This document shows, in pieces, positions 15,254 to 24,158 of a stretch of DNA of 35,701 nt (position 1 is the stretch's first letter; each line of letters starts with the position of its first letter). Source of the DNA: Candidatus Rifleibacteriota bacterium (GTDB lineage Bacteria; Riflebacteria; Ozemobacteria; Ozemobacterales; Ozemobacteraceae); assembly GCA_022704885.1 (NCBI GenBank), contig JAKJFO010000022.1, forward strand, positions 1 to 35,701. The letters run 5' to 3'. Under the pieces are notes generated by a model. It had not been told where the DNA came from, made no database searches, and saw only the letters and a program-made list of their open reading frames with translations. Both the position numbers and the translations under genes were made by a program.

Positions 15254-16201
15254 ATGCATACTAATTCACGGGTAAAAATTTTCTCAGGCGACAGCAATCG
15301 CGAACTTTTTTCTGAAGTCTGCCGATTTCTGATGATTCCTGAAGGAAACGTCTTTCATACCAACTTTGCTGACGGCGAACTCTATTGCCGCATCGAAGAG
15401 TCTGTGCGCGGCTGCGACACCTTCATCATCCAACCGACCAGCACGCCGGTAAACGAGAATCTGATGAAGCTGCTGATCACCATGGATGCACTCAGACGCG
15501 CATCAGCTGCGAGCGTGACCGCAGTGGTTCCCTACTTTGGCTATTCGCGCCAGGAAAAGAAAACTACCGGTCGCGAACCGGTCACCGCCAAGCTCGTCGC
15601 CAACATCATCACCATTGCCGGCGCCAACCGCATGATGACAGTCGATATGCACGACCCCGCCCTGCAGGGCTTTTTCGACATTCCGGTCGATCACCTTTCT
15701 GCGGTCAGGCTGCTGTCTGAGCACATTCTTAAGCGTGACCTCACCGATCATGTTGTCGTATCTCCCGATACCGGCGGCGTTCTGCGCGCACGCACCTTTG
15801 GCAAGAAGCTCGAACTGCCAATGGCGATCATCGACAAGCGCCGCCCCGAAAAGAACAAGGCTGTGGTTATGAATGTAATCGGCGATGTCGAAGGCAAGCA
15901 CTGCATCATCATCGACGACATCATCGATACAGCAGGAACTCTGGTCAACGTTGCCGAAAGCCTGATCGAGAAGGGCGCAAAATCGGTAATGGCCTGCTGT
16001 ACCCATGCGCTGCTGTCGCCGCCGGCAGTCGAAAGAATCGAGCAATCTCCGGTCAGAGAGATAATCTGCACGAACTCTGTGGCGCTCAGCCCTGAAAAAA
16101 TCGAAAAATGCCGATTAACCGTTCTCTCTCTGGCCCCGCTCATCGGCGAAACCATAAGACGAATTTTTGAAAGACGTTCAGTAAGCGAACTGTTCTTATA
16201 A
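15254..16201 (+). CDS. prs: Ribose-phosphate pyrophosphokinase (PRPP synthetase)
   Basis: Makes 5-phosphoribosyl-1-pyrophosphate from ribose-5-phosphate and ATP for nucleotide, His and Trp synthesis. The length of 315 residues is typical. Motifs are FADGEL (38-43), PYFGYSRQEKK (93-103; usually RQDRK, so D to E here), VDMHDPALQGFF (130-141), and the PRPP-binding loop DDIIDTAGTL (221-230). AGGGAG lies seven bases before the ATG. The gene directly follows glmU as in Bacillus, and a TPR lipoprotein gene follows after 20 bases. Confidence 0.97.
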   Translation: MHTNSRVKIFSGDSNRELFSEVCRFLMIPEGNVFHTNFADGELYCRIEESVRGCDTFIIQPTSTPVNENLMKLLITMDALRRASAASVTAVVPYFGYSRQEKKTTGREPVTAKLVANIITIAGANRMMTVDMHDPALQGFFDIPVDHLSAVRLLSEHILKRDLTDHVVVSPDTGGVLRARTFGKKLELPMAIIDKRRPEKNKAVVMNVIGDVEGKHCIIIDDIIDTAGTLVNVAESLIEKGAKSVMACCTHALLSPPAVERIEQSPVREIICTNSVALSPEKIEKCRLTVLSLAPLIGETIRRIFERRSVSELFL

Positions 16202-16221
16202 GACAGAGGAGACGTGTTGCA

Positions 16222-18702
16222 ATGCATTTTTATACGAAGTTGATTCTGGTTCCCGCCTGTGGCGCCATGCTGGCACTCAACCTGGCTGGCTGCGGCGGCA
16301 AGAAGAAGAGCAAAAACCCGGTAGCGCCTGTCAGCGAAACAGCAGCTGCCGAAGACGGCAAATTCTCGACCTGGGCTGATAATGCCAAAATCAGGGCTGC
16401 AATCGATTCTCAGGACTACGCCACTGCCAGATCTCTGGCTTCTTCGCGCATTTCTGAGAGCCCGGATGACGCACGCGCCCATTTTCTGCTCGGTCAGGCG
16501 CTGAAAGGCGAAAACAAGCTCGAGCTCGCCCGCAAAAGCTTCGAAACGGCAACCGAGCTGGCTCCGAACGATCGCAATTATGCAAGAGAACTTAACGAAT
16601 GCCTTTCGCTGATGATAGATGCCGCTCTTGCCGATGACATGGCCAGCGAAGCGATCGAAATCGGCAAAAAGCTGCTGCAGGCGGGCTACAAAACTGCAGA
16701 AGTCGAACCCAGACTGGCAAAAGCCTACAGCATAACTGCCGACAAGCTCATCGCCACCGAAAATATGGTAGAAGCTGAATCTATGCTGCGCGAAGCAGTC
16801 AATCTGCTGCCTGATCAGCCCGAAACCAGACTCAGACTGGCCCAACTGCTGATGCAGGGCGACCGCCTCATGGAAAGCGAAAGAATGTTGCGCAGCCTCA
16901 CCGAAACACATGCCGACTTCGCGCCCGGTCTTACAGCCTACGCCGCTCTGCTGCAACGCATGGGTGAAGTGCGCAAAGCCAGCGACATGGTCAACAAGGC
17001 GCTTCAGCTCGATCCTGAAAATTCTGAAGCAGTTGAACTGCGCGCGAGTTTTGCCCGTGATCTGCCGGCTGGCGCGACTGCTGCCAGCGAAAGCACTACG
17101 AGTATCGAAACTATCAATGCCCGCCTGAAGACTCTCGAACGCACCGGCAATCTCAGTGAGCAGAAAAAACTGCTGGAAAACCTGGTCGCGCTTTATCCAG
17201 CCGAAAGTGCTGCACTGCTGAATCTCAGTATCGTCTGCGAAAAACTCGGCATGATCGATGAAGCTTATAAATATGCCGAGCAATATCAAAATGCCAGCCC
17301 CGACTCGCTTCAGGGCAAACTGCAGATGGCAAGATGTCTCTATCAACTCGGTCAGAACGATCGCGCCATGAGCCTGATCGAAGCAATCGAGCCAACCTAC
17401 CCTGACAAGCTTGAAATCATGGCAGAAAAGGGTCAGGTTCTCGCCCGCAGCGGCAATTTTGAAGAAGCCCGCAAAGTCTGGCAGCAGGTCCTCACCACCG
17501 ATCCCGACCATGTGGCGACTCTGTTCAACTACGCCCAGCTCGAAATGGAATCAGGTAAAAATAAAGAAGCTCAGGAATATTTCGAGAAGGCGATTCGCAA
17601 AGAGCCTTTCAACCACAAATACCGCTACTTCGCCGGCATAAACCTTATTCAGAGCGGCCTGAAGGATCAGGCGTATTCGCTCTGGTCTGCCTCGCGCAGC
17701 TCACTGAACCCGGAAGACCCTTATGCCGCAAGAATTCTACGTGCACTTGGCGAAGAAAATACTCAGACATCTGCCATCAGCCTGTCTTCGCCGCCACCTC
17801 CGCTCAGCGCCCCGACGACACCGGCCACGGCTCCGGTTTATGTTCCGCAGGGTGTGATCGAAGAATCGCCAGCTGACGCAGACTATGACCGCGCCCTCGA
17901 ATATGCCCGCGGAGGTTTTTTCAGCGAAGCGATAGAATCGTTCAAACAGGTTCTTCAGAAAAATCCTGAAAATTTCAATGCGCTGATGAATCTCGGCAAG
18001 GTCTACACAGCAACCGGCAGCCATGAAAAAGCCTGTGCCAATTATCTGAAAGCCCTCAAAATCGATCCACGCAATGTCTTTGCACTGCGCGCACTGGCTA
18101 ACGGTTATTCAGAAATCGGCATGCACAGCCTCGCTGCCGAAATTACCGAACAAGTTCGCCTGTCGCATCCAGACCAGCTCGAAAATTTTCCGAGATACGC
18201 TCAGAAAACCCCAAAAAGCAACCCGCGCGCCTATGAGCCGCTGGCCGGAGCGATGATTGACGAAGGTCTGTTCAATGAAGCGATGGCGGTAATCAACACC
18301 GGTATTGCCCAGCAGGGCGACCTCAATACGCTTCATCTGCTGCAGGGTGACGTATACAAAAGCCAGGGCCAGTATGAAGCCGCTTTGAATGCATACAAAA
18401 CGGCTCTCAGTCGCGAAGCACATAACCCCGCACCATATATAAGAATGGGTGACCTGTTCGTCGCTTCGGGTCAGCTGACCAGCGCTGCCGACGAGTATCA
18501 CAAGGCGCTCAAGGCTGGCTTCATCGATGCCGACAGCATGTTCGAAATCGTCGACCGCTTTCGCAAAATCGGTCGCGACATCGATGCACAAAGAGTTCTC
18601 GGACAGCTCAAAGGTATGAATCTCAACCAGGCTCAGTTGAAAAAGCTCGACCTGAGACTGGGCACCAATCTTTCTTCACAATCAGAGGAGACTGAACAAT
18701 GA
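16222..18702 (+). CDS. TPR-repeat lipoprotein (826 aa)
   Basis: A lipoprotein signal peptide ends in the lipobox LAGC with Cys at residue 24, followed by Gly-Gly-Lys rather than Asp. Tandem TPR motifs run from about residue 45 to 510. A Pro/Ser/Thr-rich linker lies at about 515-545, and a second TPR block from about 550 to 800. It is predicted to sit in the periplasm anchored to a membrane and to scaffold other proteins. AGAGGAG precedes the ATG. It is co-transcribed after prs and overlaps the next small membrane protein gene by four bases (ATGA), which suggests that the two work together. No enzyme domain is seen. Confidence 0.88.
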   Translation: MHFYTKLILVPACGAMLALNLAGCGGKKKSKNPVAPVSETAAAEDGKFSTWADNAKIRAAIDSQDYATARSLASSRISESPDDARAHFLLGQALKGENKLELARKSFETATELAPNDRNYARELNECLSLMIDAALADDMASEAIEIGKKLLQAGYKTAEVEPRLAKAYSITADKLIATENMVEAESMLREAVNLLPDQPETRLRLAQLLMQGDRLMESERMLRSLTETHADFAPGLTAYAALLQRMGEVRKASDMVNKALQLDPENSEAVELRASFARDLPAGATAASESTTSIETINARLKTLERTGNLSEQKKLLENLVALYPAESAALLNLSIVCEKLGMIDEAYKYAEQYQNASPDSLQGKLQMARCLYQLGQNDRAMSLIEAIEPTYPDKLEIMAEKGQVLARSGNFEEARKVWQQVLTTDPDHVATLFNYAQLEMESGKNKEAQEYFEKAIRKEPFNHKYRYFAGINLIQSGLKDQAYSLWSASRSSLNPEDPYAARILRALGEENTQTSAISLSSPPPPLSAPTTPATAPVYVPQGVIEESPADADYDRALEYARGGFFSEAIESFKQVLQKNPENFNALMNLGKVYTATGSHEKACANYLKALKIDPRNVFALRALANGYSEIGMHSLAAEITEQVRLSHPDQLENFPRYAQKTPKSNPRAYEPLAGAMIDEGLFNEAMAVINTGIAQQGDLNTLHLLQGDVYKSQGQYEAALNAYKTALSREAHNPAPYIRMGDLFVASGQLTSAADEYHKALKAGFIDADSMFEIVDRFRKIGRDIDAQRVLGQLKGMNLNQAQLKKLDLRLGTNLSSQSEETEQ

Positions 18703-18956
18703 CCCCGAAAGAAACCACACTCGAAAGCCTCGACGCGGCTATTGCCGAACTCAAGAAGTCGATCGACAACGTGTCTGACGCAGAAGTAAAAAAAGAGCTC
18801 GAAAAGACTCTCAAAAACCTGCTGCGCGCGCGCGAAAAGATGAACCCGGCGCGCCCCTTTACCGGGCATTATGTGGTAGCACTGCCGTTCGTTCTGATTT
18901 TCGCTCTGGTAGGCATCTACTACTTTTCGAAAATTTTCAAAAAAGAGTGCCGCTGA
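18699..18956 (+). CDS. Small coiled-coil protein with C-terminal membrane anchor
   Basis: An 85-residue protein. The first 50 residues are charged and predicted helical or coiled-coil (AELKKSIDNVSDAEVKKEL). One membrane segment follows (about 59-78, VVALPFVLIFALVGIYYF), then a short basic tail ending KKECR. The start overlaps the stop of the TPR lipoprotein gene by ATGA. It has no family that I recognise. Tail anchoring with the coiled coil in the cytoplasm is the likely topology. It could connect the cytoplasm with the lipoprotein encoded just upstream. Confidence 0.75.
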   Translation: MTPKETTLESLDAAIAELKKSIDNVSDAEVKKELEKTLKNLLRAREKMNPARPFTGHYVVALPFVLIFALVGIYYFSKIFKKECR

Positions 18957-18976
18957 GCCTCAGCCAGAACTGATCG

Positions 18977-19912
18977 ATGCGAACCTATATCTTCGGCCCG
19001 GTGCCGTCACGTCGTCTGGGAATCTCGTTGGGCGTCGATCTGACGCCAACCAAAACCTGTTCGTTCGACTGTCTTTACTGCCAGCTTTCGAAGACCAGGT
19101 TTCATACTTCGACACGCTCGCAGTTCTGCAATCCCGAAGATGTAATCAGCGAACTCAAGGCTGTTCTCGGTGAAATAGCGCGCCCCGACTGGATCACCAT
19201 CTCAGGCACCGGCGAACCAACGCTGCATACCGGGCTCGGCTTCATTCTGGCCGAAATCAAAAAACTCGACAACGCGCCATCCTGCGTTATAACCAACTCA
19301 TCTCTCATGTATATGCCCGAAGTGAGACAGGAACTGATGCTGGCCGACCGCCTGCTGCCGACGATAACCACGGTTAATCAGCGCAGTTTCGAGCGCATAC
19401 ACCGACCAACCGCCGACTTGCGACTCGAAGCCATTCTTGAAGGCCTGCAGATCTTTTCGCGTGATTATACCGGGGCGATCGAAGTCGAAGTATTCGTCTG
19501 CCCGGGAATCAACGATTCAGCCGAAGAAATCGCCGGATTGCGCGATTATCTGCGCAGTCTGCCCAATCTCGAAGCAGTCTATCTCAACACAGCAGTGCGG
19601 GTACCGATTGAAAGCGCAGTCAGCACCGCCGATCAGGGACTGCTCAATAGTTTTCGAAGCGCACTCAACCTGTCTGTGCCGGTAACCACAGCGTTCGAGC
19701 ACAGTTTTGTTCCGCCACGCAGCAGCAACTGGAACCGGCCGGCACTTTCCTCAGACATTTTAAAACTGCTGCTCAGGCACCCGTGCAGCGAAAAGCAGCT
19801 CGAGCAGGTACTGAGTTCAGCTCCTGACCGAATAGCGGTGATGCTGACAGAACTGATGCACCAGGGAAAAGTCAGGCAGACCAGCAACGGTGACTGGACT
19901 CTAATCGACTGA
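18977..19912 (+). CDS. Radical SAM protein, COG0731-type Fe-S oxidoreductase
   Basis: The 4Fe-4S cluster motif CxxxCxxC is CSFDCLYC with cysteines at 28, 32 and 35. The preceding GPVPSRRLGISLGVDLTP is the hallmark of this COG0731 family. SGTGEPTLH supplies the SAM-binding GGE-like segment. The C-terminal 70 residues resemble a winged-helix fold (LSSDILKLLLRHPCSEKQLE). The substrate of bacterial members is not established. The gene starts 20 bases after the small membrane protein, and its 3' end overlaps the convergent SLH gene by 12 bases. No Shine-Dalgarno is evident. Confidence 0.88.
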   Translation: MRTYIFGPVPSRRLGISLGVDLTPTKTCSFDCLYCQLSKTRFHTSTRSQFCNPEDVISELKAVLGEIARPDWITISGTGEPTLHTGLGFILAEIKKLDNAPSCVITNSSLMYMPEVRQELMLADRLLPTITTVNQRSFERIHRPTADLRLEAILEGLQIFSRDYTGAIEVEVFVCPGINDSAEEIAGLRDYLRSLPNLEAVYLNTAVRVPIESAVSTADQGLLNSFRSALNLSVPVTTAFEHSFVPPRSSNWNRPALSSDILKLLLRHPCSEKQLEQVLSSAPDRIAVMLTELMHQGKVRQTSNGDWTLID

Positions 19913-20782
19913 GAAAATTCTGTCGGCAGCCCGCGAGGGTTTAAGCCTGAGCACAACTGTCGGGTTGAAATTTATGTTTTTTTTCAGCTCAACCGGCTGA
20001 AAATCTTCAGCTGCGGCCATTATCGTCACTTCTTCTCTGTCGCCAGACGGGTATTCAATTCTGAAAAACCCATTACTATCGGTTACCGTCGCAATTTTTT
20101 CGCTGGCAACAAAGGCCCGGGCTACCGGTTTTCCGGTGAGAGCATCGACGACCCGGCCATCGAGAACGCCCGGGCGATACTGCCCGATGACTCTGCTGAT
20201 AAGTTCGGCCATGGTTTCTCTGTCGGTGAAACCAGAAGGGACTTGTAAGCTTTCAGGCATGAAGCTCGACATTCTTCCTGCCATGGTTTCTGCCGGCGAA
20301 TCCTGGTATGCCATCAGCCGCACAAGTTTTTGCGCGGCGTCTGAATCGGGCTTAACCAGGCGCAAAAACTGAATGAGCTTCTGCAGATAACCTATGGTTT
20401 CGATATTGCGTAAAGCCTCGCCGGGCCTGAATTTCTGATCGGGATAGCCGCGCATTATGCCGCAGGAAAGAGTTCGATAGACACCGAACAGCTGCTCATC
20501 GTCAAGATCGGTATATTCGGGCAGGGCGTCTGGCTGTGCAGAAATACGACAGCTTTCGAGAACCGTCTCGAACATCTGCGCAAGTTCGAATCTGGTCAGA
20601 CGATTATCAGCGCTTTCAAATCTGTAGGCCGGCGCGAAGATAAGCGTTGCCAGAAGAGCAAATGTCATCAGTGCCGGCCCGGTTCTTCTTTTCAGGGCCG
20701 AGCGGCTGATGCGTACGCGCTTCGTTTTAAACCGCAAAAATCTCAGGAAAGTTGCCAGCACAGATGTTAAATTCTGTTTCAT
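19901..20782 (-). CDS. Membrane-anchored SLH-like and CarboxypepD_reg-like domain protein
   Basis: A 293-residue protein with a basic N-terminus and one membrane segment (about 36-52), so the rest is predicted periplasmic. An SLH-like unit is suggested by LTRFELAQMFETVL and GIMRGYPDQKFRPGEALRN (about 60-140). A carboxypeptidase-regulatory-like beta-sandwich follows (about 205-280; LDGRVVDALTGKPVARAFV and TDSNGFFRIEYPSG). Its ATG overlaps the stop of the AMIN/STN gene upstream by four bases. SLH domains bind cell-wall polymers, so a role in tethering envelope parts is plausible. The basic arginine-rich stretch before the membrane segment may be a cytoplasmic tail. Confidence 0.78.
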   Translation of the reverse strand: MKQNLTSVLATFLRFLRFKTKRVRISRSALKRRTGPALMTFALLATLIFAPAYRFESADNRLTRFELAQMFETVLESCRISAQPDALPEYTDLDDEQLFGVYRTLSCGIMRGYPDQKFRPGEALRNIETIGYLQKLIQFLRLVKPDSDAAQKLVRLMAYQDSPAETMAGRMSSFMPESLQVPSGFTDRETMAELISRVIGQYRPGVLDGRVVDALTGKPVARAFVASEKIATVTDSNGFFRIEYPSGDREEVTIMAAAEDFQPVELKKNINFNPTVVLRLKPSRAADRIFSVD

Positions 20783-21537
20783 TGCAGCAGATCTCCTGAA
20801 TATGCATAAATTTTTGGCCTTTCAGAATCTCGTGGCGAAATATGCCATACCTGCCCACGACGAAACAGTTCGAGATCACAAGTCTGAGCGATGCGCTTCA
20901 TAGCCTCTATCGGGCTGTCAGACTGTGCTTCGAGCGTAAACCTTTCGGGAAGAGTTCCAGCAATCTCTATCTGAAGGCCAGATATGTCAGCAAGTTCATT
21001 TATCACCGGCAGCAGTGGAGCATCATGCAGACTTATCACCACCGGCGCATATTTTTCTTCAGCGGGGCTTAGAAGAAAACCAGGTTCAATCGATGCTGGC
21101 ACCGCCATTGCCGATTTTTCGGCGATTCTGATCATGACATCGTTATTGGCATACCGAATCGAGGCAAGGCAACCCGCGCGAAGATACAGACGAACACGTA
21201 CCGTATCAGGTTTCTGTGGTAGAGTGGTAATATAGCCAAGACGCAGATCGCGGCTGGCATAGGCCTTTTCAGTCAGTTCTCCAGCAATGGCAACATCTTT
21301 GAAGTCTAGAACAAGGCAGCGGTCTTCGCCCGAGAATGATACAGCGGGACGATACACACCGGTCAACGCCACGACCACTTCGGTTTCATTCTCGCGCTCA
21401 TGCACATCGATGCTGGTGATACCGCTGAGTCCGCTACCGGCACTGGCCAGGCGCCAGCTCAGAGCGAGCAGCAGAACGATCAGATAAACAGTATAAATGC
21501 GATGTCGCGTCGTTTTGCTGAGATTATTCATTGTCAT
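20779..21537 (-). CDS. Periplasmic AMIN plus STN-domain protein (PilQ N-terminus-like, no secretin pore)
   Basis: A signal peptide or anchor covers about residues 13-33. Residues 37-130 resemble an AMIN domain, a peptidoglycan-binding beta-sandwich (SGITSIDVHERENETEVVV, CLVLDFKDV). Residues 160-240 match the secretin/TonB short N-terminal (STN) fold (VVISLHDAPLLPVINELADI, LEAQSDSPIEAMKRIA). In PilQ these domains precede N-domains and a pore-forming secretin domain. Here the protein stops at 252 residues, so the pore is absent. It overlaps its neighbours on both sides (14 bases and 4 bases), showing a tight operon with two SLH-like proteins. Confidence 0.75.
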   Translation of the reverse strand: MTMNNLSKTTRHRIYTVYLIVLLLALSWRLASAGSGLSGITSIDVHERENETEVVVALTGVYRPAVSFSGEDRCLVLDFKDVAIAGELTEKAYASRDLRLGYITTLPQKPDTVRVRLYLRAGCLASIRYANNDVMIRIAEKSAMAVPASIEPGFLLSPAEEKYAPVVISLHDAPLLPVINELADISGLQIEIAGTLPERFTLEAQSDSPIEAMKRIAQTCDLELFRRGQVWHISPRDSERPKIYAYSGDLLQ

Positions 21538-21997
21538 AGGCCAGCAGGCAGCGCTCCAGCATGAAGAACGCCGTCAGGCGCGAATTATCGGCATTGCTGG
21601 TCGCGACAGACTCGCATGAGTCATCAACCAGATTCTGCAGGCGCAGAAGCATCGCCCGCCCGTTAATTTCTTCGTCCGAATAGAAAAGCGACGATTCGGG
21701 AACGGTTCGACCAAGATATTCGCCAATCCGTTTCAAGGCGCGATTCCAGGCTTCGGCGGAAATTTTCTCGAAAGGAGCCAGATTCGTGCCGTAATACGGC
21801 TCTATAGCGCCGATTTGCAGCAGCTGCCGGCACATATGGTAGACCGGATGGTCAAGCGGCACATCGCTGAAATGGCTTTCTGCCGCCATGACTTTTTTGC
21901 TGCCGGCAAGAACGAAAAAGGTAATCGAGCTGGAAAACAACAACAGGCCCAGAACAAAAAGCAAATATCCTGCGTATCTGTTTTTGACAATCTGCAT
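21524..21997 (-). CDS. Small SLH-like periplasmic protein with N-terminal anchor
   Basis: A 157-residue protein with a membrane segment or uncleaved signal at about 10-31. An SLH-like opening follows (FSDVPLDHPVYHMCRQLLQIGAIEPY in family terms: FSDVP...HPAY...L...GI). The remainder is helical and rich in acidic residues, with three cysteines. The ATG at 21997 has no Shine-Dalgarno. It is the first gene of the three-gene minus-strand cluster, and its 3' end overlaps the AMIN/STN gene by 14 bases. The two SLH-like proteins flank the AMIN/STN protein, so the three may form one envelope complex. Confidence 0.7.
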   Translation of the reverse strand: MQIVKNRYAGYLLFVLGLLLFSSSITFFVLAGSKKVMAAESHFSDVPLDHPVYHMCRQLLQIGAIEPYYGTNLAPFEKISAEAWNRALKRIGEYLGRTVPESSLFYSDEEINGRAMLLRLQNLVDDSCESVATSNADNSRLTAFFMLERCLLAYDNE

Positions 21998-22059
21998 TCA
22001 ATATTTATCGACAGATATTCCGGCAATACTTAAAAGGTACCGCAAAATACCGAAGGTTT

Positions 22060-22091
22060 TTGTCGACTATTTTTATGGGCTGTGCTAGACT
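22060..22091 (+). promoter_or_regulatory. Putative promoter of the CapD-like gene
   Basis: TTGTCG (22060-22065) and TAGACT (22086-22091) preceded by TGTGC, an extended -10 pattern; the hexamer spacing is 20. If used, transcription starts near 22098. That rules out the in-frame GTG at 22082 and supports the ATG at 22142. Confidence 0.4.
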
Positions 22092-22141
22092 TTCTCAGAT
22101 TACAGCATGACAGGGAATTTGACGAGGTACACAACAAACCG

Positions 22142-24070
22142 ATGACGCCTTTTCGCAAGATATTCTTCATTCTGACAGACATAATCTGCATCGCCTTTTC
22201 ACTGGTTGCAGCCATCTGGCTCAAGTTCGACAGTCTGCAACCCCAGCACGTTCAATACCTGCTGTTCATTATTCCGGTTCTCACGCCAGTAGGGCTTGCC
22301 TGCTTCTGGTTCATGGGGTTGTATAACCGCACACTGCGCTTCACTTCTCTGCCAGATATGGTCGCAGTTTTCACTGCAGTCACCACTTATTCGATTCTGA
22401 AAATCGCTTCGATTTTTTTCACTCAGAGTTTTGCAAATTTCAGCGCAGTGTTTGTCATTGACTGGATGATCTCACTCATCCTTATCGGAAGCAGCCGAAT
22501 TGCACCACGAGTCGCCCTGAGTATGCTCGAAGCGAGCCCTTTCCGCGGCTGGCTCTTTAACAAAACCGCTCAGAAAGCGAAGCGAGTTCTGATCATCGGA
22601 GCCGGCCAGGCAGGCGAAAGCATTCTGCGCGAAATCAGACGTAACGTGAATCTGCCGATCAATGTTGTCGGCCTGATCGACGACAGCCCGAAAAAGCACA
22701 ACCAGATCATTCACGGCGTTCAGGTTCTCGGCAGCAGCGAAAAAATCGCGAGCGTAGCCAAAGCATACAGTGTCGATGAAATCATCATTGCGATACCATC
22801 CGCCTCGGGTCAGGAACTCAGACGCATCATCAAACTCTGCCAGGACACCAGAGTAAGATTTAAAACTCTGCCCGGCCTGCAGGATATCATCGCCGGCAAA
22901 CTGGTCAGCCTGCAGCTGCGCGATATCGCGATCGAAGATCTGCTGCGCCGACCACCGGCTGAGATCAATCTTGCCGAAATTGCCGCTTACGTAACCGGCA
23001 AGGTAGTAATGGTAACCGGCGCCGGCGGCAGTATTGGCAGCGAGATCTGCCGACAGATTCTGCCATTTCAACCTTCACGACTGATCCTGCTCGGTCATGG
23101 CGAAAACAGTATTTTTAGAACGAACCAGCAGCTGCAGGGTAATGAAAATCTCGGCAATATCGCTCTTATTCCGATAATCGCCGACATTCAGGATCGCGAA
23201 AAAATCGCCAGCCTGTTCAGCAATTATCGTCCTGACATAGTCTTTCATGCAGCCGCGCACAAGCACGTGCCCCTGATGGAACTCAATCCTGAAGAAGCTG
23301 TCAAAAACAACGTACTGGGCACCCGCAATCTGGTAGACGCCGCTCATAACGCCAAAGTAGAAAGATTCGTCATGATTTCGACCGACAAGGCGGTTAATCC
23401 GACATCGGTTATGGGTGCGAGCAAGCGTGTCGCCGAAAAAATTCTCAAATGCTATGCCCGGCGCAGCCAGACCAGGTTTGTCGCAGTGCGCTTCGGCAAT
23501 GTTCTCGGCAGTCGCGGCAGCGTCATTCCCCTCTTCAAGGAACAGATCGAAAAGGGCGGCCCGATCACCATAACTCATCCTAAGATGATCCGCTATTTCA
23601 TGACTATTCCAGAAGCCAGCAAACTGGTTATTCAGGCCGGTTCCTATGGTAAGGGCGGCGAAGTTTTCATTCTCGACATGGGCGAACCGGTGCGCATAGT
23701 CGATCTCGCCGAAGATCTCATCAGGCTTTCGGGGCTCGAAGTCGGCAAGGATATCGAAATCAGGTTTACCGGCATCAGACCCGGTGAAAAGCTTTATGAA
23801 GAGCTTCTCACCGCCTCAGAGGGCATTACCGCCACACGTAACCGCAAGATTTTTATCGCCCGCCCGGAAGAGGTCGATGAAGCCGCGCTGATGGCCCAGG
23901 TTGAACGCCTCGAAATATCTGCCAGAAGCGGCAAGGTTCGCAATATCATTAGAGGATTTCAGGAAATCGTACCCTCTTTTGCGCCAAACCGCGATATGAT
24001 CTATAATGACCGCCAGATTCGCGAAAACCAAAGCCAGGTTCAGCAACAGCCGCAGCTGAGAGTCATCTGA
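22142..24070 (+). CDS. CapD/WbpM-family nucleotide-sugar dehydratase/epimerase, membrane bound
   Basis: Four N-terminal membrane segments come first (about 5-120). A first Rossmann domain (GAGQAG at 153-158) follows, then a second SDR-type Rossmann domain with VTGAGGSIGS (291-300). The catalytic region TDKAVNPTSVMGASKR has Met in place of the usual SDR Tyr, the Ser-Met-Lys arrangement known from WbpM/PglF-type UDP-GlcNAc 4,6-dehydratases. Such enzymes start synthesis of deoxyamino sugars for surface polysaccharide or glycoprotein. The frame is open back to a GTG at 22082, but MTPFRKIFFILTDIICI is a typical family N-terminus and the promoter lies between. No glycosyltransferase genes are adjacent. 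The ribosome site is weak (GAGG, 14 bases away). Confidence 0.92.
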   Translation: MTPFRKIFFILTDIICIAFSLVAAIWLKFDSLQPQHVQYLLFIIPVLTPVGLACFWFMGLYNRTLRFTSLPDMVAVFTAVTTYSILKIASIFFTQSFANFSAVFVIDWMISLILIGSSRIAPRVALSMLEASPFRGWLFNKTAQKAKRVLIIGAGQAGESILREIRRNVNLPINVVGLIDDSPKKHNQIIHGVQVLGSSEKIASVAKAYSVDEIIIAIPSASGQELRRIIKLCQDTRVRFKTLPGLQDIIAGKLVSLQLRDIAIEDLLRRPPAEINLAEIAAYVTGKVVMVTGAGGSIGSEICRQILPFQPSRLILLGHGENSIFRTNQQLQGNENLGNIALIPIIADIQDREKIASLFSNYRPDIVFHAAAHKHVPLMELNPEEAVKNNVLGTRNLVDAAHNAKVERFVMISTDKAVNPTSVMGASKRVAEKILKCYARRSQTRFVAVRFGNVLGSRGSVIPLFKEQIEKGGPITITHPKMIRYFMTIPEASKLVIQAGSYGKGGEVFILDMGEPVRIVDLAEDLIRLSGLEVGKDIEIRFTGIRPGEKLYEELLTASEGITATRNRKIFIARPEEVDEAALMAQVERLEISARSGKVRNIIRGFQEIVPSFAPNRDMIYNDRQIRENQSQVQQQPQLRVI

Positions 24071-24096
24071 GAGAAAAGCCTGTCATAGCTTCATAA

Positions 24097-24114
24097 GCTG
24101 AGCGGACTCTCAGC
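24097..24114. other. Hairpin in the convergent gap after the CapD-like gene
   Basis: GCTGAG (24097-24102) pairs with CTCAGC (24109-24114) around a six-base loop. No U-tract follows on either strand, so it is a weak terminator candidate at best. It is the only structure seen in the 88-base convergent interval. Confidence 0.3.
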
Positions 24115-24158
24115 GGCAAAGATTCAGGCAACAACACAGCCGTCAGCAATCGAACAGA

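Noticed and set aside
15748..17511. 587-codon minus-strand frame
   Set aside because: It runs opposite prs and the TPR lipoprotein gene, both clearly real; it has no start signal or recognisable domain.
22082..22141. GTG start extending the CapD-like protein by 20 residues
   Set aside because: The extra residues are polar and unlike the family N-terminus, and a likely promoter overlaps them.
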